From: Phoenix dactylifera
Lineage: Eukaryota; Streptophyta; Magnoliopsida; Arecales; Arecaceae
DNA: 64,000 nt
Direction: 5' to 3'
Assembly: GCF_009389715.1 (NCBI RefSeq)
Contig: NC_052399.1
Span: 13,333,646 to 13,397,645 of the forward strand
The position numbers were made by a program, and so were the translations under genes. This document shows, piece by piece, positions 1 through 10,980 of the stretch. The notes below the pieces were generated by a model. It worked only from the letters and a program-made list of their open reading frames with translations. It did not search any database and was not told the DNA's origin. Every line of letters starts with the position of its first letter. The stretch's first letter is position 1.

Positions 1-1299
1 TATAGGAGAAACACCTTCCAGCAGCTCCACATCAGTGAATAAGAATTACGAGTCCTATAATCCTACAATAAGTGTTAATGAAAGATCAATGTTTTACTAA
101 ATTGTAGACGACACTGCATACAGAGACCTAGCAAAATTTTAGTAGTGACATACTATGGTGACATCCAGCAATAGATTGAAGACATTATAAAATCCAGTTT
201 CTCATGTGGGTGACGAGAGCGTAGAATGACACCCACAACCAATCACACTCTTTTCTATCCCTATCTCAATCACAGGGCTTGTTGTGCAATTGCTTCTTCT
301 TCCTCTGGACCCCTAAAATTGGGGGTATTTTTTTCGAATTTTTATATTTCTTGTGATCTGGTATGTTTTTCCCCAAGGAAAAGTCTCCATAAAACTATCA
401 TTTGACGGCAAGAACTACAGAAAACAAACAAAAAGAATGAAAAATAAAAGCTCGAACATTCGAAGATACATTTTGCTTACACTCGATAGAGCAAACAGGG
501 AGATAAGAAGTAGAATTGATAGGAGATAGATCTTAGATAAAATCAAAGAGCAGAAACTATCACTTGCCCCCAGAAGCTGCGGAAAGCAAATAAAAAGCAT
601 AGCAAACAAGAGGTCTAGACCCTATATCTTTTGGTTCGTCCATACAAAGATATCAATGAACTGTTCTCATTAATTTTCTCTTCCTCATCTTTTAATGAAA
701 TCATTACAAATTCAATGAGTGAAAATTTGTTCATATTGTTTTCTTTCACAATTTCATATTTTTCAATTTCTACAAAACACTTCTAATTTTCTTTTGCGTC
801 ATAATGATATTTTCCTTCCTTTTTAAGGTCATGAAGTAGTAATAAGAGATATTAGTTACAAGAGACAAAAATGCAAATACTAGCATGAGATATTAGTTAG
901 GTAATTAGCTCATTACTTTAAAACACCAATCATCCTCTCGAGGAACCTATGATCTAAATTATTGGGCCACTGACTCCTTAAATACGTGCAACTGACGAGC
1001 TTCAAGCTTTCGACAGCAGGTAATTTTTTCAGGCTGGCACCAATTGGTGCAAGCGTCCAGGTTATAGGCTACGATGTGCCTGATGTCAATAGTAATCCCT
1101 TAATGGAGTGCTAAATATCCGAGCTTGAAGCTGCAGACTCAGCCAATATATAGGAGTAACTTGGAGAAGAAAAAACTAAGTAGTTCTCTGCAGGATTTTT
1201 GTCAGAAGTAAAGGAGAGGAATAGGTCTGAATCGCCAAGTTGAGTAACTAGAATTTTCATCATGGAATTTCACTTGTCTGATTATTCTATGTTTAGAGT
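1..1299. other. Flank without recognised gene
   Basis: About 1.3 kb of AT-rich sequence before the assembly gap. No open frame here resembles a known protein; the longest (minus strand, 415-609) is a low-complexity hydrophobic translation of AT-rich DNA. I recognise no RNA gene or repeat. It is the left flank of the retroelement that begins inside the following gap. Confidence 0.6.
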
Positions 1300-1399
1300 N
1301 NNNNNNNNNNNNNNNNNNNNNNNNNNNNNNNNNNNNNNNNNNNNNNNNNNNNNNNNNNNNNNNNNNNNNNNNNNNNNNNNNNNNNNNNNNNNNNNNNNN
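1300..1399. other. Assembly gap of exactly 100 N
   Basis: A run of exactly 100 N, the conventional placeholder for a gap of unknown size. Sequence right of the gap matches the 3' LTR from about 8950 onward, while sequence left of it does not look like LTR. The first roughly 1.2 kb of the 5' LTR (the counterpart of 7716-8950) and the left insertion junction must therefore be missing, so the real gap is probably over 1 kb. Confidence 0.95.
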
Positions 1400-1740
1400 G
1401 AGAGAGAGAGGAGGCCGTAGATCCGGCCGGAGGAGAAGAAGAAAGCCGAGGGCTCGGCCGGAGGCTAGGGTCTCGGCGAAAACAAAGAAGAAAGAAAGAG
1501 AAAGAGAGAGAGAAGGAGAGGGAGTGACCGAGAGGGAGAAGGCCACAGATCTGGCCGGAGGAGAAGGAGGGGGCCGGAGGACCGGCCGGAGGCGTGGGTT
1601 TCGGTGGAGACGAAGGAGAAAAGAGAGGAGAGAGAGGAGAGCGGGAGATGAAGAGGCGGAAGCCTCTGGAAGGGGGGAAGAAAACCTGATAACGGGTTCG
1701 CGGGTCGGATCCGAATCCGAACCCGCAACCCGTTAAGCCC

Positions 1741-1798
1741 AAAGAAAAAGAAAAAGAAAAAGAAAAAGAAAAAGAAAAAGAAAAAGAGAAAAAAAAAG
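1741..1798 (+). repeat. AAAAAG hexamer microsatellite in 5' LTR
   Basis: About eight tandem copies of an A-rich hexamer. The copy in the 3' LTR near 9291-9340 is shorter and interrupted, which is a slippage difference between otherwise matching LTRs. Confidence 0.85.
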
Positions 1799-2351
1799 GG
1801 GAAAGGGTTTAGCCAAATTTGACTAAACCCGAGCCCAATCAAATTGGGCTAAGTCTGGACAAGCCAGACTATAAATTTAACCAAAATTAAACCCAAATTA
1901 AACTTGGGATTAAGCCTAATGACCAATTAGAAGGCCAATTAAACCATATGGACCCAATCAAGGCTCCAATATGAACACATTAGACTTGGGCTAAATTTCG
2001 GGTAGAATCCAAACAAGTAAAAGGAAATAATATGCTCATTATAATGTGATTTTAGGTGACTCAGGATCCGTCACCAGGACGTAAGAAACTTGGGAGAAAA
2101 CGAATCACTGTAAGTAACCTGTCCTAATCCTGTTATGGATCATGTTATGTTATTAATGTTTCCTAAGCATTTATTTTAAGTATATATGTTTCATACATGA
2201 TATGTTACAATGCATAAGTAACTTTAATGATCCCAGAAGCTATGGCTATGTATGCAACATGATGATACTGATATTATAATCATGCATGTAAGTTTATAAA
2301 GTCTTAGCTAGCCCAGAGGCACTATAATGGGCTCAAAGATGCTACTGAGAA

Positions 2352-2572
2352 TGACTGAGCCGCCAGTGGCTGAATAGTAACTGAGCTGCCCCGCCAGTGG
2401 CTGAATAGTAACTGAGCTGCCCCGCCAGTGGCTGAATAGTAACTGAGCCTGCCCCGCCAGTGGCTGAATTGGAATTGGGCCTGCCCCGCCAGTGGCTGAA
2501 TAGTAACTGAGCTTGCCCCGCCAGTGGCTGAATAGTAACTGAGCTGGCCCCGCCAGTGGCCGAGTCTGACTT
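2352..2572 (+). repeat. 31-bp tandem array inside 5' LTR
   Basis: About seven head-to-tail units of roughly 31 bp, each containing CGCCAGTGGCTGAATAGTAA and a following CTGAG. One unit has the variant ending GAATTGGAATTGG, and the last is truncated with a substituted end. The same array with the same variant unit in the same place is in the 3' LTR, so it predates the insertion. Overlapping open frames on the minus strand here are only translations of the repeat. Confidence 0.95.
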
Positions 2573-3114
2573 CGCAGTAGCATCCGAGAGTAAAAGGACC
2601 ACGGCATGCCGGGGGGCACGGTTTCATATGCATATAATATGAAAATTTTGTGATTTGCACTACTGCTTTGTTTAAATTGCATACTTATTATGCCAGGATG
2701 ATTATTAGATAAACATGCATGTCAGCTTCTCAAAACCCTGATTTACATGTTTAGTCTACTGGTTGATCCGGTAGGATTATGCAGGATTACTTACTGAGCC
2801 GTGTAGCTCACATCTGTTTATGTTTCGTTTTCTTTCAGATCCTCACCAGTGATCGCCATCAGATATGTTTTTATTTTGTTACAGAGCTTCGTATTTTTGG
2901 AGAAGCTTATATACTTCTGTACATTTGAATAGCATAGAAGTTCTGTATTTTTGGTTTCAAACTTGAAGGTTGTACTGCAAACTTTTAATATATATATAAG
3001 GATGAATCCTTTTTGGCTACCTGTTACCCCTGTATGAGGCTGCGTGCTACTGTGGGCGATAGTCGGCAATAGCACGGCCGTGTCACGGATCCGGATCCGG
3101 GGCGTGACATCTAG

Positions 3115-3126
3115 TGGTATCAGAGC
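3115..3126 (+). other. Primer-binding site (initiator Met-tRNA type)
   Basis: TGGTATCAGAGC begins five bases after the 5' LTR end. This is the standard plant primer-binding site complementary to the 3' end of initiator methionine tRNA, which primes minus-strand synthesis. Confidence 0.93.
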
Positions 3127-3271
3127 CTTAGGTTAAACAATAGAATAACCATAAAATGCCTAAGGAAAAGGGTAGTTAAGAATGTCACCGTCATAGAAAA
3201 TGTTATAATATGCTAGTTTATCATAACCTCACTTTAAAAATTTTTGACTGCTAGGTGATCATTAGGAAGAT

Positions 3272-3937
3272 ATGGATGACGACCGGAGACCACCCTCCCC
3301 GGAGCCCAGCGAGCGGTCAGTTTCCCCGGATACTCCACGGTCTGCAGCAGGTCAGGCAGGCCTAGCCGGAGTGTATCAGCTTATGGCGCAAGTGCTGCAA
3401 CAGCAGCAGATGATGCAGTTGGCCGCTATGCCATCAGCAGACTCCTGCTATGAGAGGTTCCGCCGACTGAACCCCCCGACCTTTGAGGGTGGGTCTGACC
3501 CTATGGCGGCTGAAACATGGATCCGGGAGATAGAAAAGATGTTCCGAGCCCTCCACTTTCCTGATGAGGTGACAGTCCGGCTGGCGACCTCTATGCTGAC
3601 AGGAAACGCCGAATACTGGTGGACGGCCATGGAGACGGCTTATGCCGTTGACAGACTCACCTGGAGGGACTTTAAGAGGATGTTTTACAATCAATACTTT
3701 CCGGACTCAGTGCACCTGGCGAAGCAGAATGAGTTTTTGACACTAACCCAGACTGACCAGATGTCCGTTCTGGAGTACGCCAATAAATTTAACGAACTGG
3801 GACGATTTTGCCCCCAGTTCATGGAGGATGAGAGAAGTAAGGTGAACCGGTTTGAGCAGGGATTGAGGTACGGGATTCGGTCCGAATATCCTCCCATTTA
3901 TTCTCAAGCTACAAAGATGTACTGGACCGAGCCTTGA
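3272..3937 (+). pseudogene. Retrotransposon gag, capsid part
   Basis: A 221-codon frame starting MDDDRRPPSPEPSERS. It carries a typical Ty3/gypsy capsid region: PPTFEGGSDP, AETWIREIEKMF, LTGNAEYWW and FNELGRFCPQ. The frame ends early at about 3918-3937, where the family reads on through an LDRALKVEADL-like segment in another frame. A single-base insertion or deletion near 3918 therefore separates it from the zinc-knuckle part. It would form the virus-like particle core in the cytoplasm. Broken as written. Confidence 0.9.
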
Positions 3938-4470
3938 AGGTTGAGGCTGACCTGATACGGTCCGGGAGAGAGAGGGAGGACCTGAAGAGGACCCGGTCAT
4001 CAGGAGCACCGAGTAGTGGGGCTGGAGGCAGCAAGGGGTCTGTGCCCAAGAAGAGACAGAGCAGAGGCTGCCCCACCTGTGGCGGAAACCACAGGGGTAC
4101 CTGCATGAAGAAGACCGGAGCTTGTTATTCTTGCGGGCAGACAGGACACATCGCCCGCAACTGCCCTAGCCGAAAGAAGGACGAGCCCAGACATACTGCA
4201 CCAGAGGACCAGAGATCGAGGGGTAACCCTCGGGTTTTCGCACTGACTCGACAGGATGCCAGTGCTAGCGATCAAGTGGTGACAGGTACACTTCTGGTCA
4301 ACTTGGTTCCTGCCCTCATTCTATTTGATTCTGGTTCTACGCATTCTTTCGTGTCGGTTAGCTTTTCCAGACAATTACATAGCACATCTGAGAAATTAGT
4401 GGAACCATGCATGTTGCTACACCCCTTCAGAAAACCGCAATTGTTGACACTAAATATAAAGATTGCATAA
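3934..4470 (+). pseudogene. Gag zinc knuckle and aspartic protease region
   Basis: Continuation of gag in a shifted frame. A nucleic-acid-binding CCHC knuckle, CYSCGQTGHIARNC, lies near 4123-4164, and a second Cys-rich stretch (CPTCGGNHRGTC) just precedes it. The protease active-site motif LFDSGSTHSF is near 4321-4350. The frame is lost again near 4440, and the rest of the protease (ILGMDWM near 4540) is read from another frame. The protease would process the polyprotein. Confidence 0.88.
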
Positions 4471-5855
4471 TTCAGATAGGGAAAAAAGAATTAGAGACAA
4501 ATCTTTTACAGCTTGACATGCAAGACTTTGATATTATCTTGGGCATGGACTGGATGTCACAGTATCACGCCCACATTGATTGTTACCACAAGAGGGTGTA
4601 TTTCGGATACCTGGGGAGCAAGAATTTTTCTTTCAGGGCGATATATACCCCTTCAAGATGCTCCTACACTACACTTTATTTCTGCCTTGAAAGCTGGAAA
4701 GGCTGTGAGAAAAGGGTGTATGGCCTATCTGGCCTGTGTAATGGATACCCAGAAAGAGACCAAACTGGAAGATATTCCAGTAGTCAGAGAATATCCGGAT
4801 GTCTTCCCGGAGGAATTACCAGGATTACCCCCAGACCGAGAGATCGAATTCACAATCGACCTCGCACCAGGAGAGGGGCCAGTCCCAAGGCTCCTTACCG
4901 GATGGCCCCTGCTGAGTTAAGGGAATTGAAGGTACAACTACAAGAACTCCTGGATAAAAAGTTCATCCAGCCCAGTGCGTCGCCATGGGGAGCTCCTGTC
5001 CTATTTGTGAAAAAGAAAGACGGGAGTATGCGGCTATGCATCGATTACCGGGAATTGAACAAGATAACCATAAAGAACAAATATCCCCTACCTCGGATCG
5101 ATGACCTGTTTGATCAGCTGCAAGGCGCCCAAGTCTTCTCCAAGATAGATTTGAGGTCAGGCTACCATCAGCTGAAGATCAAATCTGAGGATGTGCCAAA
5201 AACTGCATTTCGAACCAGGTATGGGCATTATGAATTTCTGGTTATGCCTTTTGGACTGACCAATGCCCCGGCTGCATTTATGGACTTGATGAACAGAGTC
5301 TTTAAACAATATTTGGATCAGTTCGTGATAGTTTTTATCGATGACATTTTGATATACTCAAAGAGCCGGAAGGAACATGAAGACCATTTGAGGGTGGTGC
5401 TACAAATCCTTCGAGAGAAGAGGCTGTACGCCAAGCTGAACAAATGTGAGTTCTGGCTGGACAGTGTGGCGTTCCTCGGCCATATAATCTCCAAGGAAGG
5501 AGTGTCAGTGGACCCCAAGAAGATAGAAGCGGTGGTGGATTGGCCTCGTCCCACCAACGCCAAGGAAATAAGAAGCTTTTTGGGATTAGCCGGGTATTAC
5601 CGGCGATTTGCGGAAGGGTTCTCCAAAATAGCTACCCCCTTGACCCAGTTGACTAAGAAACGGGCCAAGTTTATCTGGGACGGCAAGTGTGAGAGGAGCT
5701 TCCAGGAGCTTAAACAAAGGTTAGTTTCTGCCCCAATTTTGACATTACCGTCCTTAACTGGAGAATTTACCATCTACAGTGATGCTTCCAAGAACGGGCT
5801 AGGCTGTGTGCTGATGCAAGATGGCAAGGTGGTAGCTATGCCTCGAGACAGCTGA
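4407..5855 (+). pseudogene. Pol: protease end, reverse transcriptase, start of RNase H
   Basis: A long frame that contains the end of the protease ([10 protein letters not shown]), a stretch read out of frame at about 4600-4885, and then the reverse transcriptase. The [13 protein letters not shown] linker of this family lies in another frame near 4797-4835. The reverse transcriptase has LCIDYRELN, the [10 protein letters not shown] motif and the catalytic FIDDILIYS box near 5335-5361, followed by the [11 protein letters not shown] connection. RNase H starts at [13 protein letters not shown]. The frame breaks near 5838, where one base appears to be missing. Confidence 0.92.
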
Positions 5856-6103
5856 AACCCTATGAACAGAACTACCCGACACATGACCTAGAGTTGGCCG
5901 CAGTAGTGTTCGCCTTGAAACTTTGGAGACATTATTTGTATGGCGAACACTGTGATGTGTACACCGACCACAAGAGCCTGAAGTATATATTCACCCAGAA
6001 GGAATTGAATATGAGGCAAAGAAGGTGGTTGGAACTCTTGAAGGATTATGACCTGAGTATTAAATACCACCCAGGAAAGGCCAACGTGGTGGCGGATCCC
6101 TAA
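5856..6103 (+). pseudogene. Pol: rest of RNase H
   Basis: Continues RNase H in a new frame after the break near 5838. It includes [31 protein letters not shown] and the tail [11 protein letters not shown]. The family normally continues into an ALSRK-like segment, but another small frameshift at about 6095 ends the frame. RNase H would degrade the RNA strand of the cDNA hybrid. Confidence 0.9.
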
Positions 6104-6229
6104 GCAGAAAGTCAGTTATAAGCTCCGCCGCTTTACTCACCACTCAACCACAGATTCAGAAGGATCTCGATAAAATGCAGGTTGAGGTGGTTACCCAAAC
6201 TACAAAAATTTTGCTGCCGCCTTGAGTAT

Positions 6230-7610
6230 ACAACCAACCTTGATCGATAGAATAAAGGTTGCCCAGCAGTCTGATGAGCACATTTGCCAGCTCAAGGATG
6301 AAGTGGAGAAAAGGTTGCGACCCGAACTCCAAATGCACCCAGGATGGCACTCTAAGGTTTGGCCACCGACTGTGTGTACCGGCAAATGTTGACCTAAAAA
6401 GGAAAATCATGGAAGAAGCCCACCAATCCCGTTTCTCTATTCATCCAGGCAATACTAAAATGTACCGGGACCTTCGGGAACATTACTGGTGGAAGGGGAT
6501 GAAGAGAGAAATAGCTGAGTTTGTGGCCCGATGCTGACCTATCAGCTAGTAAAAGCAGAGCACCAGAGGCCAGCAGGGTTGCTGGAACCAATAGAAATTC
6601 CTGAATGGAAGTGGAAGCACATCACGATGGATTTTGTTACAGACTCCCCAAAACGGTGAGAAAGAATGATGCAGTGTGGGTGATTGTTGATCGCCTTACA
6701 AAATCAGCTCATTTTCCTGCCATTCAGAATTGGTACTCCTTTAGACAAGCTGGCCCAATTATACATCGATGAGATGTACGCCTGCACGGAGTACCAGTGA
6801 GTATCATTCTGATCGTGACCCCCGATTCGTGTCCAGATTCTGGGAAAGCTTTCAGAAGGCCATGGGTACCGGACTGAGGCTCAGTACAGGCATACCACCC
6901 CCAGACTGACGGCCAGTCAGAGCGGACAATCCAAACTCTGGAAGACATGCTGAGAGCTTGCACTGTGGACCTAGGTGGAAACTGGATAGTCACATACCAC
7001 TGGTGGAATTTGCTTATAACAATAGCTACCATTCCAGTATCCAGATGGCCCCATACGAAGCTCTCTATGGGAGAAGATGCCGATCCCCCTTACACTGGGA
7101 TGATGTCGGGGAGCGGAAAATGCTAGGCCCCGAACTGGCCCAGCACACCAGAGACAAGGTACTACTAATTAAGCAAAGGCTTCAGGCTGCCCAGGATAGA
7201 CAGAAAAGATGGGCTGACAGAGGAAGAAGGGCCTTGGAATTTTTGGAGGGAACTTTGTCTTCCTAAAAATTTCACCATCAAAGGGTATTACCCGATTCGG
7301 AAGACACGGCAAATTAAGTCCTCGCTACATTGGCCCATTTGAGGTTCTTGCTAGAATAGGCAAAGTTGCCTACAAATTGGCCCTACCTTCAGAGCTATCA
7401 GGCGTACACAACGTCTTTCACGTCTCTTTGTTACGGAGGTACGTTCCGGATCCCAGCCATGTGGTACCACATGAGCCTCTGCAATTAAATAAAGATTTAA
7501 CCTATGAGGAGGCTCCCCTGCGCATCATAGACAGAAAAGAGCAAATTCTCCGAAGGCGCACCATTCCCTACGTTAAAAGTCCAGTGGACCAACCACACTG
7601 AAAGGGAAGC
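6230..7610 (+). pseudogene. Pol: integrase with chromodomain-like tail
   Basis: The integrase is spread over several frames. The zinc-binding region has HPGNTKMYRDLREHYWW and FVARC near 6435-6537. The catalytic core is recognisable in pieces: [11 protein letters not shown] near 6609, VWVIVDRLTKSAHF near 6678, a DRDPRF segment near 6810 and the [10 protein letters not shown] region near 6890-6925. [20 protein letters not shown] lies near 7008-7068. The GPF module is near 7335 and LSGVHNVFHVSLLRRYVPDP near 7390-7455. The tail with DRKEQILRRRTIPYVK near 7530-7580 is the chromodomain-like end of Tekay elements. Frames break near 6537, 6650, 6790, 6950, 7260 and 7590. Confidence 0.9.
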
Positions 7611-7702
7611 TACCTGAGAATTGAGGAAGAGATGCGACAAGACGCTACCCTCAAGCTCTTCGAGAACCGAGGTATGTTTAATTTCGAGGACGAAATTTAT
7701 TT

Positions 7703-7715
7703 AAGGGGGGAAGGA
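7703..7715 (+). other. Polypurine tract
   Basis: An uninterrupted purine run, AAGGGGGGAAGGA, ends directly against the TG of the 3' LTR. This is the expected position of the plus-strand primer. Confidence 0.92.
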
Positions 7716-7985
7716 TGTAATGTCCGGGCCCACAACCTACTAGGCCCAATAAGAAATAGGCCCAGTTAAGGGTTGGGCCCAAATTTCACTGTAGCCAGCA
7801 TAATTATTATCAGGAATAAAAAAAAAAACGAAGGGATAAGACCGGACAGGGAGGGGTTACCGCACCCCCTGCTGGCAGTCGATGCCGGCGCGCCCGGAGA
7901 CAAGGGGGGGCGGCGGCCAGTCCCGAAGTATGGAGGAAAGGAGAGGAATGGGACCTCTCAGAGGGGGGGTTTCATCCTCTAAAAC

Positions 7986-7997
7986 AAAATATTTAAG
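7986..7997 (+). promoter_or_regulatory. Possible LTR TATA element
   Basis: ACAAAATATTTAAGCC lies about 270 bases into the 3' LTR, with a C-rich stretch just after it. This is a plausible TATA-like site for LTR transcription. It is based on position and composition only. Confidence 0.3.
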
Positions 7998-9904
7998 CCT
8001 CTGCCGGCAACCCCCAAATCACAGACCCCCCTAAACACCGAACGAGAGAAAGAGAGAGGGAGCCGAAGGCCCTGGAGCCTAAGGCCAAGGAGCCCTGAAG
8101 CTTTGAAAGAAGGGGGGACTACCAAGGGAGGAAGCAACTGCCCGACTACAACCCGACTAAACCAGGTATGGACTCCCTGTTAAATTAAACATTATAAAAG
8201 CACTGGAGAAAACCCCTGCTTGTGGGGTTGCTCTTCCCCTCTGTGTCAACAGTGACATAGAGGGGAGGAAGGGCCGGCACAGGAGAGGAGAAAAAGCCCC
8301 ACAATCCCTGGGTCGGGCCGGACCTTCACAGGCCGCGACCTATCCGGGACCGAAACCCTAACCGGGGTTCGGCCTAGTTGGACGGACCGGACACCGGCGG
8401 CCTCGGCCGTGGGTAACCTTGGGGTTTCGGGGGGGGCAACCCAGGCCGCCATATCTGGCCGGGACGACAACAGAGGCGGCCACAGGGCCGCCAGCCCGGC
8501 CGGACCCACCACCTCTTCTTCGGCAAGGGGTGGTGGTGCCGGAAGGAAGGACCGAAGAAAAGAAAAAGAAGAAAGAAAGAAAGAAAGAAAAAAAAAAAAA
8601 AAAAAGAACTCACCGGACCTTGAGGCTTCATCCCCTCCGGCCATGCCCTTGCCGTGGGACGGAGCGGGTGGAGGCTCTCGTTTATAGCCGGATCCCGACC
8701 CATCTCCGAGCCCTTCCCCTCTCCGGCATTACTTCGGAGGGAGGAAGGGCTGGCCTTCCCTTCCGCCGGCGCTCCGGGGGGGGGGGAACTCCACCTCGGT
8801 TGGTAGATCGGGGGGAGCCTCGTCTCCCCGGCCGCCTGCAAGGGAAGAAAAAGGAAGAAGAGGAGGGTTTTCGGTGGGCCGGAAGTCAGGGTTTCGGTGA
8901 AAATAAAGAAAAAAAAAAAGAAGAAAGAGAGAGCAAGGGAGGAAAGGAAGAGAGAGAGGAGGCCGTAGATCCGGCCGGAGGAGAAGAAGAAAGCCGAGGG
9001 CTCGGCCGGAGGCTAGGGTCTCGGCGAAAACAAAGAAGAAAGAAAGAGAAAGAGAGGAGAGAAGGAGAGGGAGTGACCGAGAGGGAGAAGGCCACAGATC
9101 TGGCCGGAGGAGAAGGAGGGGGCCGGAGGACCGGCCGGAGGCGTGGGTTTCGGTGGAGACGAAAAGAGAAAAGAGAGGAGAGAGAGGAGAGCGGGAGATG
9201 AAGAGGCGGAAGCCTCTGGAAGGGGGGAAGAAAACCTGATAACGGGTTCGCGGGTCGGATCCGAATCCGAACCCGCAACCCGTTAAGCCCAAAGAAAAAG
9301 AAAAAGAAAAAGAAAAAAGAAAAAGAAAAAGAGAAAAAAAAAGGGGAAAGGTTTAGCCAAATTTGACTAAACCCGAGCCCAATCAAATTGGGCTAAGTCT
9401 GGACAAGCCAAACTATAAATTTAACCAAAATTAAACCCAAATTAAACTTGGGATTAAGCCTAATGACCAATTAGAAGGCCAATTAAACCATATGGACCCA
9501 ATCAAGGCTCCAATATGAACACATTAGACTTGGGCTAAATTTCGGGTAGAATCCAAACAAGTAAAAGGAAATAATATGCTCATTATAATGTGATTTTAGG
9601 TGACTCAGGATCCGTCACCAGGACGTAAGAAACTTGGGAGAAAACGAATCACTGTAAGTAACCTGTCCTAATCCTGTTATGGATCATGTTATGTTATTAA
9701 TGTTTCCTAAGCATTTATTTTAAGTATATATGTTTCATACATGATATGTTACAATGCATAAGTAACTTTAATGATCCCAGAAGCTATGGCTATGTATGGC
9801 AACATGATGGATACTGATATTATAATCATGCATGTAAGTTTATAAAGTCTTAGCTAGCCCAGAGGCACTTATAATGGGCTCAAAGATGCTACTGAGAATG
9901 ACTG

Positions 9905-10112
9905 AGCCGCCAGGTGGCTGAATAGTAACTGAGCTGCCCCGCCAGTGGCTGAATAGTAACTGAGCTGCCCCGCCAGTGGCTGAATAGTAACTGAGCCTGC
10001 CTCGCCAGTGGCTGAATTGGAATTGGGCCTGCCCCCGCCAGTGGCTGAATAATAAACTGAGCTTGCCCCGCAGTGGCTGAATAGTAACTGAGCTGGCCCC
10101 GCCAGTGGCCGA
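9905..10112 (+). repeat. 31-bp tandem array inside 3' LTR
   Basis: The same array as at 2352-2572, with the same order of unit variants. It has several one-base insertions and deletions and one C-to-T change relative to the other copy. Confidence 0.94.
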
Positions 10113-10665
10113 GTCTGACTTCGCAGTAGCATCCGAGAGTAAAAGGACCACGGCATGCCGGAGGGGGCACGGTTTCATATGCATATAATATGAAAATTTT
10201 GTGATTTGCCACTACTGCTTTGTTTAAATTGCATTACTTATTATGCCAGGATGATTATTAGATAAACATGCATGTCAGCTTCTCAAAACCCCTGATTTAC
10301 ATGTTTAGTCTACTGGTTGATCCGGTAGGATTATGCAGGATTACTTACTGAGCCGTGTAGCTCACATCTGTTTATGTTTCGTTTTCTTTCAGATCCTCAC
10401 CAGTGATCGCCATCAGATATGTTTTTATTTTGTTACAGAGCTTCGTATTTTTGGAGAAGCTTATATACTTCTGTACATTTGAATAGCATAGAAGTTCTGT
10501 ATTTTTGGGTTTCAAACTTGAAGGTTGTACTGCAAACTTTTAATATATATATAAGGATGAATCCTTTTTGGCTACCTGTTACCCCTGTATGAGGCTGCGT
10601 GCTACTGTGGGGCGATAGTCGGCAATAGCACGGCCGTGTCACGGATCCGGATCCGGGGCGTGACA

Positions 10666-10980
10666 ATTAGTACTAACAATCAGAGTTTCTCCATAATTTA
10701 AAATTTTATTACTTAATATATAAGAAAATTTTCATCATTAAAACTTTTTATTTATTATAATTTATTGTATTATTATACTGTATTTCAAAAATAGTTAAAA
10801 AAAAATCGTATCTCGCGTATGAGTGAAATCAATGCTTCGCCCCCAGGCCCCAGCGACTTATGCTGCGGGTAAGCTCACCGGCGGAGGACCCGACCTGGAG
10901 TCCTTCCGCTTCCACACCGTCCTTTCGCCTCGCCGCGGTGAGAGTCGGAGGATACACCGAGTGTGTGGGAGAAGAGAGAG
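10666..10980 (+). promoter_or_regulatory. Remaining upstream region of the complex I gene
   Basis: Only 315 bases separate the 3' LTR end from the ATG at 10981. The first 140 or so are very AT-rich; the last 160 turn GC-rich and probably hold the 5' leader. I see no convincing TATA box near the GC-rich part. Any regulatory sequence farther upstream has been displaced by the retroelement. Confidence 0.55.

Larger units (their letters stand above)
1400..3109 (+). repeat. 5' LTR (3' portion only)
   Basis: Matches 8950-10665 of the 3' LTR nearly base for base, including the GA-rich block, the AAAAAG hexamer run near 1741-1790, the 31-bp tandem array and the GTGACA end at 3109. Visible differences are mostly single-base insertions or deletions plus a few substitutions, such as G/A near 1867 against 9412. 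The first roughly 1.2 kb is lost in the N gap. Confidence 0.93.
1400..10665 (+). mobile_element. Ty3/gypsy LTR retrotransposon, Tekay/Del-type chromovirus
   Basis: The parts are in order: 5' LTR (left part missing in the gap), primer-binding site, gag with zinc knuckle, aspartic protease, reverse transcriptase, RNase H, integrase with a chromodomain-like tail, polypurine tract, 3' LTR. The 3' LTR begins TGTAATG and ends GTGACA, as LTRs do. Integrase lies after RNase H, which defines Ty3/gypsy. The segment after the integrase GPF module, with its DRKEQ and RRRTIPYVK signatures, and the nearly 3-kb LTRs point to the Tekay (Del) chromovirus clade. The LTRs look almost identical where both are visible, so insertion was recent. 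The coding part has many frameshifts. The sequence after the right LTR begins attag, a candidate 5-bp target duplication whose left copy is hidden by the gap. Confidence 0.93.
7716..10665 (+). repeat. 3' LTR, complete (2950 bp)
   Basis: Begins TGTAATGTCC directly after the polypurine tract and ends GGGCGTGACA at 10665. It contains a GC-rich region with purine-rich blocks near 8555-9230, a short AAAAAG run near 9291-9340, the 31-bp tandem array near 9905-10110, and an AT-rich end with a TA-rich stretch near 10545. LTRs of nearly 3 kb are typical of Tekay/Del. The long frames inside (for example 8419-9201) are translations of GA-rich repeats and not genes. Confidence 0.94.

Noticed and set aside
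2352..2572. CRISPR-like array
   Set aside because: Units are contiguous tandem repeats without unique spacers and lie in a plant LTR.
2308..2682. Overlapping minus-strand open frames with QPLAGQ/SATGGA repeats (also at 9840-10212)
   Set aside because: They are translations in three frames of the 31-bp LTR tandem array; there is no codon constraint and the same text occurs in both LTRs.
8419..9292. Long Arg/Glu/Lys-rich frames on both strands in the LTR
   Set aside because: Composition follows GA-rich low-complexity LTR sequence; both strands are open only because stops are rare there.
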